The notes under the pieces: model-generated
What the model was told of the DNA's origin: nothing
The model's database searches: none
Seen by the model: the letters and a program-made list of their open reading frames with translations, nothing else
Shown: piece after piece, positions 12,841-18,514 of the stretch
Layout: each line of letters begins with the position of its first letter
How positions within the stretch are numbered: the stretch's first letter is position 1
Made by a program: the position numbers and the translations under genes
DNA from: an uncultured Erythrobacter sp.
GTDB taxonomy: Bacteria > Pseudomonadota > Alphaproteobacteria > Sphingomonadales > Sphingomonadaceae
Assembly (NCBI GenBank): GCA_913061345.1
Contig: CAJXTZ010000046.1
Coordinates: forward strand, 1 to 18,514
Direction of reading: 5' to 3'
Length of the DNA stretch: 18,514 nt

Positions 12841-13848
12841 CTATCCGAGCGAGATTACCGTCTTGCCGAAGCTGTCCGAACCCCATCCATGGGCGTAGGC
12901 CTGGTCAGCATCTTCGAATGCGAATGTCCTGCCGACGGGAAACTCCAGATGATGCTTGTCTACAAAGGCATTCAGTTCGCTTGCCATGGTGGTGGAGCCG
13001 ACGAAGATGCCACGCATGGAAGAGCCGGTGAACATCAGGCCGCGGGGCTCGGGCGGGTTGCCGCCGGCCAGCACGCCGATCAGGGCGATTTCGGCAAGTG
13101 GAGCACAGGCGTTCATGCTCTGCTCCAGCGTGCCGGTGCCGCCGACCTCCACGATCTTGTTCGCGCCGCCGAACTTTTCCTTCACATAAGTGCCCCAGTC
13201 TGGCGTATCCTTGTAATTGATCACGTGATCCGCGCCCAGCGCCTTCACCCGCTCCAGCTTTTCGTCAGACGAACTGGTGGCGATCACTTCCGCATCTGCG
13301 GCCTTTGCCAGCTTCAGCGCGATCAGCGAAACGCCGCCCGTGCCCAGCACCAGCACCTTCTGGCCGGTTTGCAGGGGATTGCCCCCCTCGAACAGGGCGT
13401 TCCACGCGGTGACTCCGGCGCAAGGCAGGCAGGCAGCCTGGTCCATTTCCAGGCTACGGGCGATGGAGATCACGCCGTGCTGGTTCAGTACCACCTTTTC
13501 CGCCAGCATGCCCGGCGCCCTGCCATCTCCCAGCGCGGGTACGAGTTTGGGCGGCCCGTTGAACCAACCCTGGAAGAAAGTCGATTGCACCTCGTCTCCC
13601 ACGCGCCGCGACGTCACCCCTTCGCCGATAGCCACCACCTTGCCTGCGCCGTCCGAAAGCGGGATCGAAGGTTCCGCGATGGGCCCACCGAAATAGTGAC
13701 CCGACGCGACCAGGAAATCCCGATAGTTCAGCGACCATGCGGTGGGTGCGACGAGGATTTCATCGGGGCCGGGTTCGGGATCGGGCAGTTCATCCAGATA
13801 GAGCTTTTCAAAATTATCGGAGCCTTCCGGCAGCATCCATGCGCGCAT
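12841..13848 (-). CDS. Zinc-free medium-chain dehydrogenase (quinone oxidoreductase-like)
   Basis: A 335-residue MDR-family protein. It has the N-terminal GroES-like domain with NYRDFLVASGHY (41-52) and PLSDGAGKVVAIGEGV (63-78), then the Rossmann fold with VLGTGGVSLIALKLAKA and the nucleotide-sensing end SSSDEKLERVKALGADHVINY. The zinc-site Cys/His ligands of alcohol dehydrogenases are absent at NYRD, so it belongs with quinone-oxidoreductase-like NAD(P)H enzymes despite a frequent 'alcohol dehydrogenase' label. The substrate is unknown. The ATG at 13848 is preferred over a TTG at 13863, because GGGAGAG lies at the right distance before it. Just upstream on the same strand lies an SDR remnant. 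Confidence 0.9.
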   Translation of the reverse strand: MRAWMLPEGSDNFEKLYLDELPDPEPGPDEILVAPTAWSLNYRDFLVASGHYFGGPIAEPSIPLSDGAGKVVAIGEGVTSRRVGDEVQSTFFQGWFNGPPKLVPALGDGRAPGMLAEKVVLNQHGVISIARSLEMDQAACLPCAGVTAWNALFEGGNPLQTGQKVLVLGTGGVSLIALKLAKAADAEVIATSSSDEKLERVKALGADHVINYKDTPDWGTYVKEKFGGANKIVEVGGTGTLEQSMNACAPLAEIALIGVLAGGNPPEPRGLMFTGSSMRGIFVGSTTMASELNAFVDKHHLEFPVGRTFAFEDADQAYAHGWGSDSFGKTVISLG

Positions 13849-13865
13849 GATTATCTCTCCCAACC

Positions 13866-14003
13866 TTAAACTCCGAGCGCCTGCAGCTTACCGCCATCGA
13901 TTGCCCGGTTCAGTCCAGCCCAGCCCTTTCCAGTCCCATGGCTGGCGCCATCGGACAAGAGGAAGGTGATATCTTCGGCCCGTTCGCCCAAGCAAGCAAG
14001 CAT
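13866..14003 (-). pseudogene. C-terminal remnant of an SDR dehydrogenase
   Basis: On the minus strand, an ATG at 14003 opens 45 codons reading MLACLGERAEDITFLLSDGA and then SHGTG ... AIDGG before a TAA. This is the usual C-terminal pattern of short-chain dehydrogenases (FLLSD-x-AS-x-x-TG ... DGG). The catalytic and cofactor domains are absent, and upstream the open sequence shifts frame (a KKLVMVTRYARVN stretch in another frame). It is best read as a decayed gene that once preceded the medium-chain dehydrogenase. The gap 13849-14155 (about 307 bp) holds nothing else recognisable. Confidence 0.5.
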
Positions 14004-14155
14004 TTGCGGCTTGGATTCACACGCGCATAGCGCGTCACCATGACGAGCTTCTTGCCGCAGCGCTGGTAAACTGGTGGCCGTATGATGAATGGCCTTTCAA
14101 TGATCGGTTAACCATGGTCGCCTATGGTCGCAATATCCATTGCAGGAGCATTGTC

Positions 14156-14437
14156 ATGGCAAAGCAAGTTACCCGTTCTGCGTTCCTGCCACTCGGCGGC
14201 CAGTGCGAATGCGGGTACCGTGCGTTCCCCATCGAAGTTTCCGAGATCAGTTGCGAGGGGTGCTGGGTCGAGGGTGCCGGCGACTGGGAAGAGGCTTACG
14301 ACTTTCTCCATCTCACCATTGACGAGCGGATCGAGATCAATGGCAAGGTCACGTCGCTGGATGGTCGCCGAGCATGGGTCCATTTCTTCGGAGAATTGCA
14401 TCCCGCCGTGGTGCGGGGACTCGCCGGGGTCGCCTAG
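14156..14437 (+). CDS. Small PilZ-like domain protein
   Basis: A 93-residue protein with the beta-barrel rhythm of a short PilZ domain: PIEVSEISCEGCWVEG, then IDERIEINGKVTSLDGRRAWVHFFGELHPAVVRGL. PilZ proteins bind cyclic di-GMP through an RxxxR and a D/NxSxxG motif. Here the second motif reads E-I-S-C-E-G and no clear RxxxR stands in front, so c-di-GMP binding is doubtful. Two cysteines at CECG and two more at SCEGC are unusual. The ATG at 14156 follows AGGAG (14143-14147) by 8 bases; the longer frame from 14114 lacks one. It is apparently a single-gene unit. Confidence 0.65.
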   Translation: MAKQVTRSAFLPLGGQCECGYRAFPIEVSEISCEGCWVEGAGDWEEAYDFLHLTIDERIEINGKVTSLDGRRAWVHFFGELHPAVVRGLAGVA

Positions 14438-14691
14438 CCGCCGATGCGCTAGACATCGCGCACCTGCTATGCCTTCGGAACGCGGGGGCGAAACGATGGG
14501 CGGGGCGTTGCTGCAAGGTTTGGGAAGGCCATTGCGATCTTGCCATACCGCGATGGTTGGTCACCCGTGCCCAACACACCTGCGATTTTCATATGCCATG
14601 TTAAAATTGCAGTCATTTCGACAGCCAGTTGCGAGGCTTTCGTTCAACGCAGCGTCAATGCTATACGCCTGTTTTCAGCAGGAGAGACGCG
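14438..14691. other. Intergenic region before the dienelactone-hydrolase-like gene
   Basis: About 254 bp with no supported gene; open frames here lack ribosome sites and family resemblance. It presumably contains the promoter of the downstream gene, but no consensus element could be assigned. Confidence 0.5.
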
Positions 14692-15558
14692 ATGTGCAAT
14701 CAGGAACAACTCGCCGGCATGGGCCGTGTAAACCGTCGCCAGTTTGGCGTGATGGCAGGGGTAGGGGCCGTTGCAGCCTGCGCACCGATGGCGGGTGATA
14801 CCGCAACGGCTGGCGGGATCGTGGAGAACGCCGTCACCTTTGCAGCGCCCGGTGGCACTTTCGATGGCGTATTCATCCATCCCGCCGGTGGTGCGCATCC
14901 TGCCGTAATCCTGTGGCCCGATATCGCGGGCTTGCGACCTGCCAAGGTGCAAATGGGGCGTCGACTGGCAGAAGCCGGCTACGCCGTCCTCGTCGCCAAT
15001 CCCTATTACCGCAGCGTGTCGGGCCAGCAGTTCGAGGATTTCGACGACTGGCGGAGCAATGATGGCTGGAACAGGGTAACGCCGTGGAGGGAAGCGAACA
15101 CGCCTGAAGCCGTGCAGGAAACCGCGCGCGCTGTGGTGGCGTGGCTGGATGCGCAGGATGCGGTGGATACTGCGCGCGGCATTGGCAACCAGGGCTATTG
15201 CATGACCGGCTCCTGGACAATTCTTGCAGCCGCGGCCGTGCCTTCGCGCGTGAAGGCTGCAGGCAGTTTCCATGGCGGTGGTCTGGTGGGGACAGATCCA
15301 CTGTCTCCTGTGAACCTGCTGGACGACATGGCTGTCGATGCGCATGCGCTGATCGCCATCGCCCAGGATGATGACGCCGAGAAGCCCGATGCCAAGATAG
15401 CGCTTCGCGCTGCAGCCGAGGATGCAGCGGCCGATATCGACGTTGAAGTCTATGCAGGAGATCACGGCTGGACCGTGCTCGACAGTCCTGTCTACAACGA
15501 GCCTGAAGCCGAACGCGCATGGGCGCGATTGCTGGAGATGTATTCCGAGGCGCTGTGA
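14692..15558 (+). CDS. Dienelactone-hydrolase-family protein, predicted Tat-exported lipoprotein
   Basis: A 288-residue alpha/beta hydrolase. The nucleophile motif GYCMTG puts a Cys at residue 170, as in dienelactone hydrolases; the His is in GDHGW (258) and the Asp probably in AQDDD (226-228). Early motifs are HPAVILWPDIAGLR and YAVLVANPYYRS. The N-terminus carries NRRQF (14-18, twin-arginine-like), a hydrophobic segment, and a lipobox VAAC with Cys30, so export by Tat and lipid anchoring are predicted; most characterised family members are cytosolic. The substrate is unknown. The ATG at 14692 follows AGGAG (14680-14684); a longer upstream frame (14629) has no ribosome site. Confidence 0.85.
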   Translation: MCNQEQLAGMGRVNRRQFGVMAGVGAVAACAPMAGDTATAGGIVENAVTFAAPGGTFDGVFIHPAGGAHPAVILWPDIAGLRPAKVQMGRRLAEAGYAVLVANPYYRSVSGQQFEDFDDWRSNDGWNRVTPWREANTPEAVQETARAVVAWLDAQDAVDTARGIGNQGYCMTGSWTILAAAAVPSRVKAAGSFHGGGLVGTDPLSPVNLLDDMAVDAHALIAIAQDDDAEKPDAKIALRAAAEDAAADIDVEVYAGDHGWTVLDSPVYNEPEAERAWARLLEMYSEAL

Positions 15559-15597
15559 ATGGCGCGTTCGCGGGAACGGGTAACGACCAGCAAGCCG

Positions 15598-15640
15598 CTA
15601 TGGCGAACAGACCCCTCGTCAAGAAGGTGATTCGCCATGG
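15598..15640. repeat. Inverted repeat after the hydrolase gene
   Basis: ATGGCGAA (15600-15607) pairs with TTCGCCAT (15631-15638), extendable by one wobble and one C-G pair, around a 23-base loop. It could be a weak terminator. The rest of 15559-15853 (about 295 bp) shows no supported gene; the frames that are open there are shadows. Confidence 0.35.
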
Positions 15641-15853
15641 CGGGCAGAGATGAAACGGCGCGCCGTAGCGGCAGGCTGCAAAGCGGCGTTCGCTTCTGGT
15701 AACGCGGCGCTGGTCGACTCATCGCGATTGACGCACATTTCTTTCCTTCCGTCGAGCCCCAAATGCGGCCCAGCGCTGGGGCAATTGCAGGCGCCGGGCG
15801 CTTGGCGCAGCGCTTTGGCGGGGGCGTGTTGAATGTTTGGAAGGACCAATTGC

Positions 15854-16294
15854 ATGAAAACCCTCAAGACCCTCGCCTCTGGCGCACTGCTGCTGGCCGC
15901 AGCGGGTGTATCCGCGCAGGACGTACCCGATACGCTTGACCCCGCACACATGGATACCGAGGCTTCGCCAGCCGAAGGAACAATGCCCGCCCAGGACGCT
16001 GCGCCCGCAGAAACTGACACAATGACGGACACGGCGGAGCCAGCCGTAAAAGCTAATTTTTCCGATGAAGAGATCGCGGCCTTCGTAGGTGCGACCGTGG
16101 CAATTCGCGGGATGGGCGATAACGAAACGCTGGCCGATGACGCACGTCAGTCGCAGGCAGAAGCCATCCTGACAGAACACGGTATCGATCCCGAAACCTA
16201 CAATGCCATCGGCGTCGCTGCACAAAGCGATCCGATTGTAGCCCAGCGTGTCCAACTAGCCATTTCAGCGATGAACGAGAACGGCGACACCTGA
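15854..16294 (+). CDS. Exported DUF4168 family protein
   Basis: A 146-residue secreted protein. The signal peptide MKTLKTLASGALLLAAAG is followed by a likely cleavage after VSA. Next comes an acidic, Pro/Ala/Thr-rich linker to about residue 68, then a DUF4168-like domain (FSDEEIAAFVGATVAIR, QAEAILTEHGIDPETYNAIGVAAQSDPIVAQRVQLAI). The function of DUF4168 is not known; members are periplasmic or surface proteins of proteobacteria and cyanobacteria. The ATG at 15854 is chosen because it begins the signal peptide and has AAGGA about 8 bases upstream; an in-frame ATG at 15833 would add residues before the signal. It is followed by a strong terminator. Confidence 0.82.
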   Translation: MKTLKTLASGALLLAAAGVSAQDVPDTLDPAHMDTEASPAEGTMPAQDAAPAETDTMTDTAEPAVKANFSDEEIAAFVGATVAIRGMGDNETLADDARQSQAEAILTEHGIDPETYNAIGVAAQSDPIVAQRVQLAISAMNENGDT

Positions 16295-16329
16295 TACGAA
16301 CTGCTGGGAGCGTTCGGAAACGCTATATC

Positions 16330-16367
16330 TGGCCTCGCTATCCTTTGGATGGCGAGGCCATTTTTTT
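16330..16367 (+). terminator. Rho-independent terminator of the DUF4168 gene
   Basis: TGGCCTCGC (16330-16338) pairs perfectly with GCGAGGCCA (16352-16360), and the stem continues inward (TATCC/GGATG with one wobble) to a 3-base loop. It is followed directly by seven T. It lies 35 bp after the stop codon and lacks a T tract on the other strand, so it is unidirectional. Confidence 0.95.
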
Positions 16368-16503
16368 GTCAGGCATTGCAGTAAGCCGCCGCACGCTTTT
16401 TCAGGCCTATATGCGGCACCGGGTAGGTTGGGGCCAACGGTTTGCCGAACGCGCGATGCGGCGTCGACCATTCATGTTCATCGGTACTTGCCAACGTAAC
16501 CCG

Positions 16504-17382
16504 TCAGTCGCTCTTGAACTCCGGTGTTGCACGGATCGCCTTGATCTTGGCAGAAAGCGATTTGGGTGGCGGTGCCAGGTGCAGATTGCCCAGGTTCGCA
16601 TGCCAAGCAACGGTCTGATCGCTCATCGCGGCCATGGCACCCATCGAGCGCAACATTTCGGCTGCTTCGATCATCTCCGCCGAGCGACGACCGCCATGGA
16701 TCAGAATGCGATGGAGGTTATAGTTGGCGCGTTCTGCCCAACTCACCTGTTTCTCGCTGGCGTCGAGCGAATCGAACACTTCGTCCAGAACGCCGGCCTG
16801 GCTAGCTGCCAGTACCATTTCGGCGGTCAGCGCTTCGACGCCTTTCACCATGATGGAACGGCACAGCTTTATCGCGCTTGCGCGGCCTACGGTCTTGCCC
16901 ACCGCGCGGGCATCGGTAAATCCCAGCGTTTCGAGGATTTCAACGGCCTTGTCGGCCTTGTTCCCGGCTACCAGCAACGGGACGTCCAACCCCCCGTCGA
17001 CAGGGGCCATGATCGCAACGTCGACATAGCGCACGTTGACCGCCTCGATCGCCTCCGCAGCCATAGCCTTGGTCTGCGGTGCGACAGAATTCATATCCAG
17101 CCACATGGCTTCCTGCGGAAGGTAAGGCGCATACTCGCGCGCGGCGTCCAGCGCCTGGTCGGCAGTTACGAGAGAGAGAATTACGTCGCAGGTGGCCAGC
17201 ACTTCTCCGCAATCCTCGCCCAGGCCAACGCCGCACTTGGCCATGGCGGCACGGCGTTCGGCCAGCATGTCCCACCCTTTCGCGCCTTGCCATTGCGCAG
17301 CGCGCATGAAGGTTTCCCCGGCTTCCCCGAAGCCGATCAGTGCCACTTTGGGCGTCGTGGTTTTGGTTTCCTGCGTAGACAT
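16504..17382 (-). CDS. 6PGDH/3-hydroxyisobutyrate-dehydrogenase-like oxidoreductase with DUF1932 domain
   Basis: A 292-residue NAD(P)-dependent beta-hydroxyacid-dehydrogenase-type protein. The N-terminal Rossmann fold has VALIGFGEAGETF (GxGxxG at 17-22), then DVILSLVTADQALDAA, and LDMNSVAPQTK corresponds to the substrate-loop region. VDVAIMAPVD replaces the usual DAPVSGG, followed by the catalytic-helix Lys in ASAIKLCRSIMVKG. The C-terminal helical part (about 185-255) fits DUF1932. The substrate is unknown. The ATG at 17382 is preferred to the TTG at 17394, though an AGGAGG lies 14 bases before the ATG and only 2 before the TTG, so the start is uncertain. It is divergent from the acyl-CoA synthetase. 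Confidence 0.85.
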   Translation of the reverse strand: MSTQETKTTTPKVALIGFGEAGETFMRAAQWQGAKGWDMLAERRAAMAKCGVGLGEDCGEVLATCDVILSLVTADQALDAAREYAPYLPQEAMWLDMNSVAPQTKAMAAEAIEAVNVRYVDVAIMAPVDGGLDVPLLVAGNKADKAVEILETLGFTDARAVGKTVGRASAIKLCRSIMVKGVEALTAEMVLAASQAGVLDEVFDSLDASEKQVSWAERANYNLHRILIHGGRRSAEMIEAAEMLRSMGAMAAMSDQTVAWHANLGNLHLAPPPKSLSAKIKAIRATPEFKSD

Positions 17383-17716
17383 GGCTATCGGCAAGGCCTC
17401 CTATCGGTTGTAAGTTTTCGCTTACGGATGTGCGTTCATTGTCATCCTGCGCCCCGGTGTCGGTTCACTTCAAGGGCAGGCGGTGGTTTCGCTGGGGCAA
17501 AAGCATATCGAGACGAGAATCGCCAGTGGCGGGTGCCGTGTTTCTCAAAAATCGGACTGAAAGCTGCTGCCACCGGCAATCTGCCTTGCTCAGGCTCCTC
17601 GTTCTGTCTCGGTCGCTTCAGCATGGCGTATCTCGGCTTGCCTATTGGTGCCCGGCATTTGTGTGTCTATTGCGTGGAGTGAATCGGCAGATAACCGGTT
17701 GCATTGGGAGAGAGAC
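17383..17716. other. Divergent intergenic region with a candidate operator
   Basis: About 334 bp between two divergent genes and without a supported ORF. A short inverted repeat GTAAG-N6-CTTAC (17410-17425) lies 27 bases before the minus-strand start and could bind a TetR- or MarR-type regulator. No consensus -35/-10 pair was assigned. Confidence 0.4.
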
Positions 17717-18468
17717 ATGGCCGAACTCCGGCTCGACAAGGCGCTGTGCGACTGGTTCGCCGATAGCGAAATCCTCGACAGCACGATTGGGGGGCTGTTG
17801 CGTGATCAGGCGGCCTCCAATGGCGCGGGCGACGCGCTGCTGGAGGGCCTGCCCGATGGCAGCGTCGGGCGGCGCTGGACCTATGCTGAACTGTTGAACG
17901 ATGCTGAACGGCTGGCCAAGGGGCTAGCCACACGGTTCCAGCCAGGAGAGCGGATCGCCGTGTGGGCACCCAATATCCCTGAATGGGTGCTGGTGGAATA
18001 TGCCGCCGCGTTGGCTGGCCTCACCCTGGTAACGGTGAACCCATCTTACCAGAAGCGGGAACTGCATTACGTATTACAGCAAAGCACGTCTGTCGGCCTG
18101 TTGATGATTGACGAGTTTCGCGGCAATCCAATGGGCAAGATCGCCGCCGAAGTTGCGGAAGACTTACCGGCCCTGCGCGAGGTCATCGACATGGCAGACG
18201 CAGCGCAAATGTTCACAGATCCTTCGGGCACTTTGCCCCAGGTCAATACGAACGATGCGGCACAGATCCAGTACACCAGCGGCACGACGGGCTTTCCAAA
18301 AGGCGTGGTTCTCTCGCATCGCAACCTGACCAACAATGCCCGTCTGTTCGTCGAAGTGGGCGAAATGCCACGGAAGTTGGGTGCGCTGGGGCTTACGCCG
18401 CTGTTTCATACCATGGGTTGTTCAATGGGTGTGCTGGGCGCTCTCCAATCGGCCGGCGCCTATTGCCC
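17717..18468 (+). CDS. AMP-forming acyl-CoA synthetase, 3'-truncated by the contig end
   Basis: The first 250 codons of an ANL-superfamily ligase that activates a carboxylic acid with ATP and CoA. The adenylate signature YTSGTTGFPKG is at residues 186-196, with RWTYAEL, GERIAVWAPNIPEWVLVEYAAALAGLTLVTVNP and FHTMGCSMG typical of fatty/aromatic acyl-CoA synthetases. The C-terminal half, including the catalytic Lys, is missing. The ATG at 17717 has GGGAGAG (17706-17712) in front. Genomic sequence ends at 18468; the in-frame continuation comes from adapter. Confidence 0.92.
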
Positions 18469-18514
18469 CTGTCTCTTATACACATCTGACGCTGCCGACG
18501 AAGAGGATAGTGTA
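18469..18514 (+). other. Nextera transposase adapter and i5 index (sequencing artefact)
   Basis: The 19-bp Tn5 mosaic end CTGTCTCTTATACACATCT (18469-18487) is followed by GACGCTGCCGACGA (to 18501), which is the reverse complement of the Nextera read-1 adapter. Next come the octamer AGAGGATA (18502-18509), the reverse complement of the i5 index TATCCTCT, and GTGTA, the start of the flow-cell sequence. The last 46 bases are library construct, not genome. Confidence 0.98.

Noticed and set aside
16345..17682. 445-codon plus-strand open frame across the DUF1932 oxidoreductase
   Set aside because: Antisense shadow; it also runs through the terminator region and has no motif or ribosome site.
1..18514. 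Search by eye for tRNA, rRNA, CRISPR arrays, insertion-sequence ends and phage genes
   Set aside because: None seen; the only transposon-derived sequence is the Tn5 mosaic end of the library adapter at the contig end.

Overview
The window looks like a contig end from a GC-rich alphaproteobacterium, most likely a sphingomonad of the Erythrobacteraceae type. The grounds are the DUF2312 (GapR) and DUF1244 genes, alphaproteobacterial-style aspartate kinase and UbiG proteins, a general-stress (EcfG-type) promoter, and the overall protein flavour. No rRNA, tRNA, CRISPR array, insertion sequence or phage gene was seen. The species assignment is inference.

Layout. 18-2676, minus strand: pyruvate kinase followed by a UDP-sugar 4-epimerase. 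2722-4766, plus strand: a DUF1244 protein, the nucleoid protein GapR, an SDR oxidoreductase behind a near-perfect EcfG promoter, and a YbjQ-family protein set off by a very strong hairpin. 4846-6169, plus strand: yebC, an unlisted 40-residue membrane peptide and ruvC, all overlapping and probably translationally coupled. 6284-7533, plus strand: a small lipoprotein, an ABM-fold monooxygenase, an unlisted 45-residue ORF with an ideal ribosome binding site, and an ArsC-family reductase whose start overlaps that ORF. 7541-7898: a broken FUSC transporter gene.

7995-8756, minus strand: ubiG, divergent from lysC and a nitronate monooxygenase/FabK-like flavoprotein (8815-11152, plus). 11153-14155 is a decaying, gene-poor stretch. 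It holds a VOC C-terminal remnant, an orphan LuxR-type regulator with a degenerate receiver, a 585-bp AT-richer intergenic region, a medium-chain dehydrogenase and an SDR C-terminal remnant. 14156-16294, plus strand: a PilZ-like protein, a predicted Tat-exported dienelactone-hydrolase-like lipoprotein and an exported DUF4168 protein that ends in a textbook terminator. 16504-17382, minus strand: a 6PGDH-like oxidoreductase with a DUF1932 domain. 17717 to the end, plus strand: the first 250 codons of an acyl-CoA synthetase.

The last 46 bases (18469-18514) are not genomic. They are Nextera transposase adapter plus i5 index read-through, so the acyl-CoA synthetase is cut by the contig end and its apparent last residues are artefact.

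Most genes are ordinary core metabolism or housekeeping. I did not find a clear new defence or mobile system. The best leads are the two coupled small ORFs, the EcfG promoter with a 5'-terminal stem-loop before the SDR gene, the 24-bp hairpin after it, and the orphan pseudo-receiver regulator with its long upstream region.
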